Assembly (NCBI GenBank): GCA_016463225.1
Contig: JAEMRT010000035.1
Span: forward strand, 11,957 to 46,347
Origin: Sphingopyxis sp.
GTDB taxonomy: Bacteria; Pseudomonadota; Alphaproteobacteria; Sphingomonadales; Sphingomonadaceae
DNA length: 34,391 nucleotides
Direction: 5' to 3'
This document shows positions 15,233 through 23,461 of the stretch, in pieces. The notes beneath the pieces are model-generated. The model searched no databases. It worked only from the letters and a program-made list of their open reading frames with translations, and was not told the origin of the DNA. The stretch's first letter is position 1. Every line of letters begins with the position of its first letter. Both the position numbers and the translations under genes were made by a program.

Positions 15233-17751
15233 CAGACGATCTCCTCGCCGGATCGGGACGACAATATCTCCGCCGGATCGACGCCCGCCAGTTCGCACAC
15301 GGCTTCCAATGGACTGCGCCCCGCGCGGATCAGCGCGTCGAATGCGGCCACCTCATTAGGGGCTGACGTATTGATCCAGTAGGAAAAGGGATCGACTACG
15401 AGGCGGGCCACGCCAAGGCCCAGCGGGGAGTCGATGAAGACCTCACTATAATGGGGCTTGTTGTTGCGGACCGATTTCAACAGATCGAGCACGAACCCGG
15501 AATAATCGAGGATCTTGTTTTCGACCGCCTGGGCATAGGTCGAGCCCTGCAGCAGGAAACGGGTGGCGGCGTTTTCCAGGATCACCTGGCCGGTACCGCC
15601 AAAGAGCAGCAGGTCATTGAGCGACTGGAGCACCACCCCGAAACTGCCCTGATATTTGCGCGCGCGCCTGTAGCCCTGGCCGAATGCTTCGGCGAGGCGC
15701 GAGAGATCCTGGCCTTCGCTGCGGGTCATGAACTGGGCGGCTTCATCGCACAGGACAAAGCGGGGCCGGTCGCGTGCTGAAAGATACAGTTCCTGCGTGA
15801 CTGCATTGACCACCACCATGACGATGACGTTGAACAGGTCCGGCATGGATTTGAGCCGTTCGAGCTCCAGCACGACAAATTCGTCGCGGCTTATGTCGAA
15901 GGTGGATGGCCCGTTGAAAAAGTGGCCGTACGCGCCCTCACTGCCAAAATCGCGCAGATTGAAAGCCAGTTCGCGCGCTACCGGCACCAGATGATCGACC
16001 CGGTCGAGATCGGAGGCCGCAAATTGCGGATAGGCGCCCAGCCAGGCACGGACCGCATCAATGCCTTCTTCGGCATGGCCTTCATCGATCGTCCACTGGA
16101 CGGCGGATTTGAGCAGATTCCATTCCGAGGTCGAGACGCCTTTGCGGGTAGCGGCATTGGCCATTTCGGCGACGATCGCGACCGCCATGGAGATGGCCGA
16201 CTGGCGGTCGTCGCCATCAAGCGCAAACCCCATATCGAAGGGATTGAGAACCAGGCGCTCCTCGCCAATGTCGATATAGCGCCCTGAACAGAGCGTGCAG
16301 AGTTTGCGATAGCTCCCGCCGATATCGATGATGCGGATGAGCGCGCCTTGCGCATAATATTGCTGACACAGATTGTTGAGCAGGAAGCTCTTGCCTGCGC
16401 CGCTCTCTGCCGAAACAATGAAATTATAATTGTTGATGCGCGGATCGAACAGGTCGAGCGTGATAAGCTGGCCCTTGCGCCCCGTGTAGAGCAGCGCCGG
16501 GCGCCCGCCACCGCGAAAGTCACTTTGCACCGGGGCCAGGAGCACCGCGGCTTTGACCGGCATGCGAAAATCGCGTTCCAGCAGGCGCATCATGCGCTTC
16601 TCCGGGTAAAGCCCAAAGGGCAGGCTCATCGGCAGCAGGACCGGATTGAGATAGCTTTCCTCCTGCATCATCCAGGGAAGCGGTTCGCTCTCCCACAGGC
16701 GCTTGGCGCGCGCCGCCATTTCCCGGGCCTGGGCGCTGTCGCGACCAAACACCCAGACCATAGGTATCACCGAAAGGAACCGGCTATTGCCGGCCTCGTC
16801 CAGCACCCAGCCAATTTCCTCGATCTGCTTGCCGACCTCGACCGCGAAACTGCCCGCAGCCTTCTGTGCGGACAAAATCTGCGCGCGCTTGTGAATTTCA
16901 AACTGGCTATGATCGAAGAGGATGTTGAGCGTGATGAGGAAGGGACCACCAATCTGGTCGCTATCTTCGGCAGCGCCGCGCATGCCCCCCAGCAGCCGGT
17001 TGGCGCGCTCGGCGGTGATACGCCGGGCTGGCGCACGCGGTGTCAGGCAGCGCGCGACCTGGCGCCCCAGAAAGACCTCGGACCCGTCGAACAGCAGATC
17101 GGGTCCGGCATCGATGATCTGCTTGCGGATAGGGGGGGCGGGATGACCATTGCTGCCATCGGCAAATATGCCAGGCGCAGTCTCGAAGAGACCGTTGAAG
17201 ATCCGGCGATAGAAGCGCACTAGTTCTTCTGGTGGCAACCTGCGGATGCCAAGCTTGGACAGCTGCTCCTCGACCTGTCGCCGCAGATCCGAACCCAGCT
17301 TGACGCGCGTCTTGATGGAGAGAAATAGCCGGAAATTGCGGATAGGAATACCGTGCAGCGCGTCCAACCCCTGGGTGCCGGCGCGCATATAATCGGCGGT
17401 GCGCTGCGCCGAAGCCTGGATCAGCGGATCGGGCCGGGTCTTCAGATCGAGAAAGGCGTCGAGCGCATCATCGATCAGCGGATCGGCAAAGCCGTGGAGC
17501 TGAAGAACCGTGCCATCGGGAAAATGGACATTGAGCAGACCCAGCAGCGCCTGATGGACATGGGCAAACATATAGGCTGATGGGACCAATTCCCAGGCGT
17601 GACCCCAGCCATCATCAATGCACAGGAACGCCTCTTCCTGCGCGTCCCAGGCGACCATCGGCAGGAAATCGGAATAAGCGTCGCGCGCAACCGCGCGGTG
17701 TAGCGCCGATATGGTGAGGCCGCCGCCATGGCGCGTGCCGAGCGGGCTCAT
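15232..17751 (-). CDS. traC: TraC, VirB4-type ATPase of the T4SS
   Basis: This 839-residue cytoplasmic ATPase energises pilus assembly. The N-terminal half is the TraC/VirB4 domain. Walker A is SAESGAGKSFLL (Gly451-Ser455), and the Walker B region is RFVLCDEAAQFM near residue 670. Further conserved elements include LFDPRINNYNFIV before Walker A and IIDIGGSYRKL after it. It starts with a four-base overlap to traV. Length is close to F TraC (875), and no key residue seems lost. Confidence 0.95.
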   Translation of the reverse strand: MSPLGTRHGGGLTISALHRAVARDAYSDFLPMVAWDAQEEAFLCIDDGWGHAWELVPSAYMFAHVHQALLGLLNVHFPDGTVLQLHGFADPLIDDALDAFLDLKTRPDPLIQASAQRTADYMRAGTQGLDALHGIPIRNFRLFLSIKTRVKLGSDLRRQVEEQLSKLGIRRLPPEELVRFYRRIFNGLFETAPGIFADGSNGHPAPPIRKQIIDAGPDLLFDGSEVFLGRQVARCLTPRAPARRITAERANRLLGGMRGAAEDSDQIGGPFLITLNILFDHSQFEIHKRAQILSAQKAAGSFAVEVGKQIEEIGWVLDEAGNSRFLSVIPMVWVFGRDSAQAREMAARAKRLWESEPLPWMMQEESYLNPVLLPMSLPFGLYPEKRMMRLLERDFRMPVKAAVLLAPVQSDFRGGGRPALLYTGRKGQLITLDLFDPRINNYNFIVSAESGAGKSFLLNNLCQQYYAQGALIRIIDIGGSYRKLCTLCSGRYIDIGEERLVLNPFDMGFALDGDDRQSAISMAVAIVAEMANAATRKGVSTSEWNLLKSAVQWTIDEGHAEEGIDAVRAWLGAYPQFAASDLDRVDHLVPVARELAFNLRDFGSEGAYGHFFNGPSTFDISRDEFVVLELERLKSMPDLFNVIVMVVVNAVTQELYLSARDRPRFVLCDEAAQFMTRSEGQDLSRLAEAFGQGYRRARKYQGSFGVVLQSLNDLLLFGGTGQVILENAATRFLLQGSTYAQAVENKILDYSGFVLDLLKSVRNNKPHYSEVFIDSPLGLGVARLVVDPFSYWINTSAPNEVAAFDALIRAGRSPLEAVCELAGVDPAEILSSRSGEEIV

Positions 17752-18413
17752 GGCTGTGTCTCCACAGGCAAAGCAGGCACGGATGCAGGTTGGCCCTCGT
17801 CGGCGCGATCAGATGAAAGCCGCTCGCGTATCTGTTCGAGTATGGGGACGCGGGCTGCGGGCTGGACCGGATTGACGAGATAATCGCCGACCACCCATTG
17901 GGGTCGTTCGAGAATGGCATAGACATAGCGCGGCATGTAGAGCCGGTCGGGCCGCTCGCGGTCGGCATAGGGCAGGATCAGCGTGCGGATCGTTCGCCCT
18001 GGCCGGAGCATCGGCGTGACCGGCGCTTCTACCAGACCCTCCAGCTCGCGATATACGCTGTCGCGATAGCCGTTGAAGGGAGCAGCGCCGCTGTTTCTGC
18101 GCTTTCCCGCACCGCTGTTGGCAGGCCTATTGGCCTTGTCACGCAGCAGCGCCTTGTCGTTGGTCACTGCCGGGTCGGAGCGCGACGGCACATCGGCGAC
18201 CGCGTCGGCATAGGCTTTGTCGGGGTGGATGCACTGGCCATGGTCGCTATTCTTGCAGCTGAACTTTTCGCTATAGGGCGACATCAGCGAGCCGACGGTG
18301 GTGCAGGCGGGCAGCAGCAAGGCTGCGCCGGCCAGGAGCACGGTGTGTCCAGAGTGCCCCAACGCAAGAGGCCATATCTGCGTGGACGCACTGTTTTCGC
18401 GCAAGATCGACAT
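17748..18413 (-). CDS. traV: TraV, outer-membrane lipoprotein of the T4SS core
   Basis: This 221-residue protein has a lipoprotein signal and lipobox LLPAC (lipidated Cys37). The TraV motif YSEKFSCKNSDHGQCIHPDKAY follows. TraV is the VirB7-like lipoprotein that anchors the TraB-TraK core complex in the outer membrane. The rest is polar and Pro-rich, with a conserved-looking C-terminal segment (PMLRPGRTIRTLILPY). The start overlaps the traB stop by one base, and its stop overlaps traC by four. Confidence 0.9.
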   Translation of the reverse strand: MSILRENSASTQIWPLALGHSGHTVLLAGAALLLPACTTVGSLMSPYSEKFSCKNSDHGQCIHPDKAYADAVADVPSRSDPAVTNDKALLRDKANRPANSGAGKRRNSGAAPFNGYRDSVYRELEGLVEAPVTPMLRPGRTIRTLILPYADRERPDRLYMPRYVYAILERPQWVVGDYLVNPVQPAARVPILEQIRERLSSDRADEGQPASVPALPVETQP

Positions 18414-19762
18414 CAGAATTTGCTCCCCGCTGTGGGTTTGATTTCGAGGGTCACGCCCTCCTGGATGACGACCACCACATCTTTGGCTGCGCCGACCTCG
18501 ACGATGGGTCCGGCCTGGCGGGCGAGATCAAGATAGAAGTCGGTGAGCTTGTCGGAGGATTTGGAGAGGCCGCCTGCCAGCCCGCTTTTGGCGGCATCGG
18601 CCGCATCGAGCGATCGCACCGATCCGAGCGCGGAGGTCGAGAGATCACCAAAGCTGGTCTCGACCGAACTGGCAAAGCCGCTGACGGTGCCGGCGATAAA
18701 GGTGCGTGCCAGCGCAGCGCCGGCGCGTGTCACAACTTTGCCTGACAGGCCCTTCTTGCCATCGGTATCGACGAAAAAGCCTTTAACGGGCATGTCGACC
18801 ACCGAATGCTCGTCGAAATCGACGCAGGACAGCGAGACCAGCTGGACCTCGACCCGTTCCTTGGCGAGGCTGCCGGTCGCATTGCCGATGACGAAACAAC
18901 CAGCCATATTGGCTTTGACATCATTGGGCAGGACGGCGGGGGCCTGGACGCGGGCGATCAGAGGTTCCGGATTGGATGTCGCGTCCCGGCTCGCCAGCGC
19001 ATCTATACCGGTGAGCAGTCGTGCCTTCATGAAACCAGGCGGCAAATAGATCGTCCGGATCTTTTTTCGCGATGCCGACGGCGTCCCCTCCTTTCCCGCT
19101 ACGGCCGAAAGGGTGGCGGTGGCAGCGCCGATCGCGCCGATGGTCTTTTCCACCGGCGGCGCTGGCGGTGCCGGTGGTGCGATCGGTGGGGCAGGGGGCG
19201 GTATATCGCCCAGCGCGCTGTCCAGTTCGGCATTGCCGGGCGGTTCTGGAAAAGCGGGCGCGCTGCCGGGGAGCGCGGAAGGTAGATCTTCACCATCCGA
19301 CAGGGAGCCTGGCGGCTTGCTGCCGGGGACGACCTTGCCCTCTTCAATCGCGGTGATGCGATCGCCCAGCAATGTCTGGCCGTCGAGGATCTTGCGGACA
19401 TCGCCGCGCAGCTTGGTTTCGAGGCTGTCACCGCGCAGGCCCGCGCCCATATCAAGCTTGGAGGCAGCAGGGATGACCGGATGATCAGCCGATGAACTGC
19501 CAGAAGCGGTGTACAGGCCATAGCCCAGCACCGCGACGGTGGCGGCAACGCCTGCCTGTTTGGCCCGCAACTTCTGGCTCGCTGACATGGCGGCCCAATG
19601 GATCTTGAGGTCGAGCAGGGCTGGACCGCGAGAGATCGGCGGGCCAGGTTCGGGGGGTGCGATCTGGGAGGCGTCTGTTTCGTAAGGCTTGTCGACTTCG
19701 CTGGCCTGCGGTTTGAATGGGGCAGCGCGGCTGCGGCTGCGCGGCGGAACTTTCTCGCTCAC
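18413..19762 (-). CDS. traB: TraB, VirB10-like T4SS core protein
   Basis: This 449-residue protein has a cytoplasmic N-terminus, one membrane helix (about residues 70-86, AGVAATVAVLGYGLYTAS) and a Pro-rich linker (APPIAPPAPPAPP). The C-terminal VirB10-like domain includes IRTIYLPPGFMKARLLTGIDA, NMAGCFVIGNATGSLAKERV and VDMPVKGFFVDTDGKKGL. TraB spans the cell envelope and links the inner membrane to the outer-membrane core with TraK and TraV. It starts with a four-base overlap to traK. Confidence 0.93.
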   Translation of the reverse strand: MSEKVPPRSRSRAAPFKPQASEVDKPYETDASQIAPPEPGPPISRGPALLDLKIHWAAMSASQKLRAKQAGVAATVAVLGYGLYTASGSSSADHPVIPAASKLDMGAGLRGDSLETKLRGDVRKILDGQTLLGDRITAIEEGKVVPGSKPPGSLSDGEDLPSALPGSAPAFPEPPGNAELDSALGDIPPPAPPIAPPAPPAPPVEKTIGAIGAATATLSAVAGKEGTPSASRKKIRTIYLPPGFMKARLLTGIDALASRDATSNPEPLIARVQAPAVLPNDVKANMAGCFVIGNATGSLAKERVEVQLVSLSCVDFDEHSVVDMPVKGFFVDTDGKKGLSGKVVTRAGAALARTFIAGTVSGFASSVETSFGDLSTSALGSVRSLDAADAAKSGLAGGLSKSSDKLTDFYLDLARQAGPIVEVGAAKDVVVVIQEGVTLEIKPTAGSKF

Positions 19763-20556
19763 AGCCCCTCTCCTCGACGCACAATGATGACCCGTGCTGT
19801 TTCACCAGCCTTAAGATCCAGCCTGTCGGCGGTGACCGAGAATATCCGTGTGCCGAGAGCTGAATCGAGGAACAGCCGTTCATCGAGCAAGGTTTCTGTC
19901 GAAACCTCGACCCGATATTCCGAGGCGGAGAGACCGGAACCCTCCACTTCGACGCGGCGTATTTCGCTGATGCGGGCAGAGGGCAGGGCGACGACACGGA
20001 TCGGTCCGGCACGCGGCGCGACGGTCGAGAAGCTCGCCGGGATACGATCCTGGAGCATGGCCAGCGTGATCGAGACGGTACGCTCTTCCTCGACCAGCGG
20101 CCCTAACAGCTCATCATTGGCTCTCGCGCGCTGGGTGCTGCCTGGCGCCAGTGTGACGGTCTGGGCGGGTATGTCCGATGGCTCGGCATAGAGCGGATAG
20201 ATGGCGCCATTGCAGGTGACGAAAAATTCTGACGCCGTTGTAACAAAGCTATGCGTGACGGCACCTGCGTCATCGACCTCCTTTACAAGAAATTTGATCC
20301 AGGCGTCCGAACCGCCTTTCTCGACACTGATTGCTTTCTCGGCCGAGAATTTAACATCCTCGATCTCACCGCCAATGCAGACCAGATGATTGACGTCGCG
20401 GTTGGAGAGGCGGATTGTGCTGGTCTGGTCCGGCAGGGCGGTGATCGACTGTCCGAAGGCAGGCATGGCCATCGCGAGCGCAAGGCAGCAGAGTGGCGAG
20501 CGTGTGAGCAGCGCACAAGAGAGCGGCGCACGCGTGCCTTTACCCAAGTTCGGCAT
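19759..20556 (-). CDS. traK: TraK, VirB9-like secretin-type core protein
   Basis: The ATG at 20556 has GAGGAG 7 bases upstream and gives 265 residues with a signal peptide ending AFGQS; longer versions read through traE in another frame. The mature protein has the TraK pattern: LSNRDVNHLVCIGGEIEDV, DAWIKFLVKEV, FVTCNGAIYPLYAEP and a C-terminal RLDLKAGETARVIIV. TraK is the outer-membrane core component that binds TraB and TraV. It overlaps traE by 17 bases. Confidence 0.9.
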   Translation of the reverse strand: MPNLGKGTRAPLSCALLTRSPLCCLALAMAMPAFGQSITALPDQTSTIRLSNRDVNHLVCIGGEIEDVKFSAEKAISVEKGGSDAWIKFLVKEVDDAGAVTHSFVTTASEFFVTCNGAIYPLYAEPSDIPAQTVTLAPGSTQRARANDELLGPLVEEERTVSITLAMLQDRIPASFSTVAPRAGPIRVVALPSARISEIRRVEVEGSGLSASEYRVEVSTETLLDERLFLDSALGTRIFSVTADRLDLKAGETARVIIVRRGEGL

Positions 20557-21181
20557 CGAATTTCTCCTCGGACAGGCGGGTGAGCCAGAAGCGGCCATTT
20601 TCGACAGCGTAGCCAATGCGCAGCGTGCCGCGGAATTTGCGGATGACGCCGCCGATGACCCGCACCTTCTCGACCGGAACCATGATCTGGTTGTCGGTCC
20701 AGCTGACGGGCTGATCGGGCCGGATATAGGTCGCGATCGACAGGGTCGGATTGGTCGAGAGTTCGTCGAGCACCCCGCTGAGCGTATCGCGCATGCTCTC
20801 ATAAGCGGACGGATGCACAATCGAGAGCAGTTCCTGAAACTGGCGATCGGCGGAATAAGCTGAGTAGGTACCCGACAGAGTGACGATGTTACGCGTCATC
20901 GCCCGCAAATAGCCGCTCGATGGCTTGGAACCGGTCACATAGAGATCGCCGCTGGCACCGAAGGGCACGACGACCGTGCGCCGGTTCTGGTCGCTGGAAT
21001 AGACGACTGCGCCCAGCACTGCGGTAATGCCGAAAAGACCGACAATCGCGAATTTAAGTAGGCGGTTTTCCTCAAAGAGGTTCGAGGAACCCTGAAAATA
21101 ACGGTGAATACCAAAGCTGGCAGGCTTGCCGATCAGCGGATCGGGCGAAGCGCCAGCCTTACGGGTGAAGAGCGACATCAT
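20540..21181 (-). CDS. traE: TraE, VirB5/VirB8-position pilus assembly protein
   Basis: This 213-residue protein has one N-terminal membrane helix (about residues 43-62, LKFAIVGLFGITAVLGAVVY) and a periplasmic TraE domain with VVVPFGASGDLYVTGSKPS, YLRAMTRNIVTLSGTYS and KVRVIGGVIRKFRGTLRIGY. TraE is an inner-membrane pilus assembly factor. The ATGATG start at 21181 has GAGGAA 7 bases upstream, overlapping the end of traL, which ends 9 bases before. Confidence 0.92.
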   Translation of the reverse strand: MMSLFTRKAGASPDPLIGKPASFGIHRYFQGSSNLFEENRLLKFAIVGLFGITAVLGAVVYSSDQNRRTVVVPFGASGDLYVTGSKPSSGYLRAMTRNIVTLSGTYSAYSADRQFQELLSIVHPSAYESMRDTLSGVLDELSTNPTLSIATYIRPDQPVSWTDNQIMVPVEKVRVIGGVIRKFRGTLRIGYAVENGRFWLTRLSEEKFDAELG

Positions 21182-21190
21182 GGCTTTTCC

Positions 21191-21457
21191 TCACTCGTAG
21201 AAGCGGGTCTGGGTGGACCCTGGATAATGGGGAAAGGACAGCAGTCCCCAGCGCCAAGCGAGATGCGGCAGGAAGCCGCGCGGCTTCGACCGCTTCCAGG
21301 GGATGAAAAGGAGAAGGGCACCAACGAGCGACCAGCCGATCATTCCGCCAACGATAAGTCCGACGAAAATGGTCGACAGGACCAGTATGAACTCGTCCGA
21401 CCCAAACCAGAGAATCTGGACAGGCCGATGCAGATACTGGGGCAGACGTTCGTCCAT
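21191..21457 (-). CDS. traL: TraL, inner-membrane pilus assembly protein
   Basis: Starting at the ATG at 21457, with a Shine-Dalgarno tract GAGGAGAAGGG upstream, the protein has 88 residues. MDERLPQYLHRPVQILWFGSD is followed by a hydrophobic pair of helices (about 25-60) and the TraL-like tail WKRSKPRGFLPHLAWRWG. TraL is a small inner-membrane protein (VirB3-like) needed for pilus assembly. The frame is open for 11 more codons upstream, but the ribosome-binding site favours this start. Confidence 0.9.
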   Translation of the reverse strand: MDERLPQYLHRPVQILWFGSDEFILVLSTIFVGLIVGGMIGWSLVGALLLFIPWKRSKPRGFLPHLAWRWGLLSFPHYPGSTQTRFYE

Positions 21458-21538
21458 GATACCCTTCTCCTCAGGCTTCGCTACCCGCACGGCGGGGCGT
21501 CCTGAAAAGCCACCATTGGCTTTCCAGCTTCGAAGGCA

Positions 21539-21558
21539 GGGCGTTCGGGCGAACGCCC
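21539..21558 (-). other. Hairpin just downstream of traA
   Basis: GGGCGTTCG (21539-21547) and CGAACGCCC (21550-21558) form a strong stem with a tiny loop, 20 bases after the traA stop in the direction of transcription. There is no clear T-run. It may protect pilin mRNA or reduce read-through into traL, consistent with pilin being needed in excess. Confidence 0.45.
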
Positions 21559-21577
21559 GAAATCCGTGCCAATCAGG

Positions 21578-21895
21578 TCAGATGGTCATCCCGAAGGACT
21601 GGAGGATGCTGTCGGCCTTGATGAGGCAAACCGCCGCCACGATGGTCGGGATACCGATCATGATATTGGAAAACAGGCGCGATACGCCAAACAGGAATGC
21701 CGCAACGCCGCCGACAAAGCCCAGCGGTCCCTTGACGCCCTGGTTCACCACGATGTCGTAAATATCGTAGCCAAGGTCGCCGGCGGCGGGCGCGGAAAAA
21801 GCATGGGCGATGCCGGTCATGGCGAGCAGCGCCAAAAGGCCAGTCGCGCCATGGTCGGCAAGGGCAAGCGCGCGGTTGCGCGATAGGGTCATCAT
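21578..21895 (-). CDS. traA: TraA, F-type pilin precursor
   Basis: This 105-residue prepilin starts at the first ATG of a pair at 21895, with GGAG about 7 bases upstream. A signal region of about 32 residues ends in AHA and would leave a mature pilin of about 73 residues, close to the 70 of F. The mature part has two hydrophobic segments (GPLGFVGGVAAFLFGVS and IMIGIPTIVAAVCLIK) separated by a short loop, as in F pilin. The S26 peptidase encoded at 8256-8852 may process it. The gene sits in the usual traA-L-E order. Confidence 0.85.
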   Translation of the reverse strand: MMTLSRNRALALADHGATGLLALLAMTGIAHAFSAPAAGDLGYDIYDIVVNQGVKGPLGFVGGVAAFLFGVSRLFSNIMIGIPTIVAAVCLIKADSILQSFGMTI

Positions 21896-22083
21896 CTTTG
21901 GTCTCCATCGGAAAGAGAGCTGTCCGCAGCTATGCCTCGCCCGCGAATGATCTCGCTGGCATGCCGAAGGTCGCATGGGACAGCTCCATGAGCGCGCGAC
22001 CGCCGGCATTCCGGTCCGCCTTTTCCCCCATGGGCGGGAGGCAAGCGAGCCATGGCAGGATGGGAGGCATCACCGGTGTGCAT
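21892..22083 (-). CDS. Possible small ORF between dsbC and traA
   Basis: An ATG at 22083, with GAAGG about 9 bases upstream, opens a 63-residue frame (MHTGDASHPAMARLPPAHGG...) whose TGA overlaps the traA ATGATG. It overlaps the end of dsbC by 14 bases. The tight fit matches the rest of the operon, but composition is Arg/Gly/His-rich with no domain, so it may be the untranslated leader of traA. An inverted repeat, GAGCTGTCC (21917-21925) with GGACAGCTC (21978-21986), lies inside it and would fit a leader structure instead. Confidence 0.25.
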   Translation of the reverse strand: MHTGDASHPAMARLPPAHGGKGGPECRRSRAHGAVPCDLRHASEIIRGRGIAADSSLSDGDQR

Positions 22084-22870
22084 CGGGCGATGCCTTCGAC
22101 GCGGGCTTTCCATGCGGCGTACTTGGTGGCGTATCGAGAAACGCCTCCAGCTGCGCCTGCTGGAACCCCGAAATGATCGTGCCATTGGCGATCAGGGTGG
22201 GGGTCCCGCTCACGCCGATCTTGCGGACCAGCGCAGCGTCAGCGTCGACCTTGGCGCGTCCTTTGGGACAGGTCTCCAGCTTTGCCGGTTTCGCGCCATC
22301 ATATATGGCTTTGAACGCAGCTCCCGGTTCAGGCGAGCAAAGGATATGTTCGGCCTTTGATGCAGCGTCCGGGTGAATGCCCGACACGAAGAAGATGAGG
22401 CGGCGCACCGGCTTTCCTTCGGCAGCCTTCGTCGCCCAGAAGCGGTCGAGCGCGCGGCAATAGGGACAGTCGGGATCGGTAAACTCGATGACTATGGGCG
22501 CATTCTCTGGGCCGATCGCCAGCGCCTGCGCCGGATCGATGGCGGATAATTGCTTGCGCGCCCGGTTTTCCTGATCCAGCGCAGTGAGGTTGAGACCATT
22601 GCGATCATAGATGGTCGCAAAGAGGATATGCTCGCTTTGCGGCGCATAATAGATAAGCCGGCCACCGGCGCTCGCCTGATAAATCGGCCCTGCGACCGGC
22701 GATGGCCCGAAATCCTCGAACTGGAGGTTGGTGAAAGTCTGACGCAGCTGCTTTTCTGCGGCCTTTGCAACAACGGCAAGGCTGGGTTCCGACGTCGCGT
22801 CCTGGGCCTGGCTGGGATCGGCAAGCGCGAAAATGGAGGCGAAGGCGATGAGCGCAGGGGCGTATCTCAT
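22070..22870 (-). CDS. dsbC: DsbC-type periplasmic disulfide isomerase
   Basis: This 266-residue protein has a signal peptide ending near PSQAQ, an N-terminal dimerisation-like region (about 30-110) and a thioredoxin domain with DPDCPYCRALDRFW (Cys135, Cys138). VSGTPTLIANG supplies the cis-Pro loop. Such DsbC homologues accompany many F-type transfer operons and probably isomerise disulfides in TraN, TraU, TraH and others. The start overlaps orf91 by four bases. A 174-base gap to traA follows. Confidence 0.88.
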   Translation of the reverse strand: MRYAPALIAFASIFALADPSQAQDATSEPSLAVVAKAAEKQLRQTFTNLQFEDFGPSPVAGPIYQASAGGRLIYYAPQSEHILFATIYDRNGLNLTALDQENRARKQLSAIDPAQALAIGPENAPIVIEFTDPDCPYCRALDRFWATKAAEGKPVRRLIFFVSGIHPDAASKAEHILCSPEPGAAFKAIYDGAKPAKLETCPKGRAKVDADAALVRKIGVSGTPTLIANGTIISGFQQAQLEAFLDTPPSTPHGKPASKASPDAHR

Positions 22871-23142
22871 CGGGCCAGTTCCCCGTAACGCCGGGCCTGG
22901 GCCTCAATGAGGCGTGCATCGATCCTGATCGATGCGCCAATCGGCAAAAGATCGGGCGAGGTCGGGGATGCAGCCGGTATAGGACGGATCACAAATTGCC
23001 CGTTCGCCTCACCGATATCGAGATGCGCCAGGGGCGCATGTGCCACCGGCATTTTCGCCGGGCGCGCCCATCCGATTGATGGTGCCAGCAAGGCAGCCGA
23101 TACCATCCCTGCCGCAACGGCAGGCCGAATTACCAGTCTCAT
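22867..23142 (-). CDS. Small secreted protein, first gene of the transfer operon (orf91)
   Basis: Starting at the ATG at 23142 (AGGAG 6-7 bases upstream), this 91-residue protein has a signal peptide (MRLVIRPAVAAGMVSAALLAPSIGWA). The mature part is about 65 residues, reading ARPAKMPVAHAPLAHLDIGE near its start and IDARLIEAQARRYGELAR at the end. Its stop overlaps the dsbC start by four bases, so it belongs to the transfer operon. The family is not recognised. A periplasmic role in pilus biogenesis is inferred only from position. Confidence 0.65.
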   Translation of the reverse strand: MRLVIRPAVAAGMVSAALLAPSIGWARPAKMPVAHAPLAHLDIGEANGQFVIRPIPAASPTSPDLLPIGASIRIDARLIEAQARRYGELAR

Positions 23143-23198
23143 ATAGGTCTCCTGTTGCGCGAAGGGGTTCAGCCCTCCGGTGCGACGCAAGATGACGG

Positions 23199-23342
23199 TC
23201 AGGCCCAAGCTTTTCTGTGCCGCAGTAGCCTGAAATTTGTCATTCGCATCGCGATGGCCATCAGGTGCGCCAGCTTTTTAAGGGTCGCAATGGGGAGGGC
23301 ACTGAGATGCCGAAAGCGGCACTGAAGTGCCGAAATCGGCAT
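23199..23342 (-). CDS. Doubtful 47-residue ORF upstream of the transfer operon
   Basis: An ATG at 23342 opens a frame of 47 residues that includes ATLKKLAHLMAIAMRMTNF and ends RHRKAWA. The C-terminal half is amphipathic and could be a small helical peptide or a coding remnant. The first half is encoded by the inverted repeat at 23298-23351, which weakens the case for selection on protein. No clear ribosome-binding site is seen. Otherwise this 155-base stretch is the probable promoter and leader region of the operon. Confidence 0.2.
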   Translation of the reverse strand: MPISALQCRFRHLSALPIATLKKLAHLMAIAMRMTNFRLLRHRKAWA

Positions 23343-23360
23343 CTCAGTGCCGCTTTTTGG
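23298..23360 (+). repeat. Nested inverted repeat followed by a T-run
   Basis: GGCACTGAGATGCCGA (23298-23313) and TCGGCATCTCAGTGCC (23336-23351) are a perfect 16-bp inverted repeat. Between them sits a second stem, CGGCACT-GA-AGTGCCG (23317-23332). The three arms are variants of one unit, GGCACTGA(G/A)(A/G)TGCCGA. On the plus strand GCTTTTTGG follows, as in an intrinsic terminator, yet no plus-strand gene lies just upstream. It may be a terminator of a short untranslated RNA, an operator array between divergent operons, or a recombination or nicking site. Confidence 0.6.
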
Positions 23361-23383
23361 GCAACCTTGAGAAAAAATTGGAG

Positions 23384-23461
23384 ATGAGCGACTTCAAATT
23401 CGCGCTCGGTCGTCTTGATCAGGGGGTCATCCACGCGAATCGCAAAGGGCTTGGGACATGA
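23384..23461 (+). CDS. Possible 25-residue leader peptide
   Basis: ATG at 23384 opens MSDFKFALGRLDQGVIHANR plus five residues and stops at a TGA that overlaps the next start as ATGA. The GGAG lies directly against the ATG, so initiation would be poor. The coupling overlap is suggestive, but the 16-bp DNA repeat at 23426-23441 lies inside it, so the apparent coding may be secondary. Confidence 0.25.
   Translation: MSDFKFALGRLDQGVIHANRKGLGT
23426..23441 (+). repeat. 16-bp repeat copy 1 (GTCATCCACGCGAATC)
   Basis: This sequence occurs identically at 24020-24035. Here it starts 32 bases before the ATG of the 139-residue protein. Two exact copies, each upstream of a plus-strand gene in the same control zone, suggest a shared regulatory site. 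Confidence 0.5.

Noticed and set aside
16348..17223. A 291-codon plus-strand open frame
   Set aside because: Antisense to traC, with no recognisable protein features.
23298..23360. Ordinary terminator of an upstream plus-strand gene
   Set aside because: The upstream genes are on the minus strand, so a simple gene-end terminator does not explain it.
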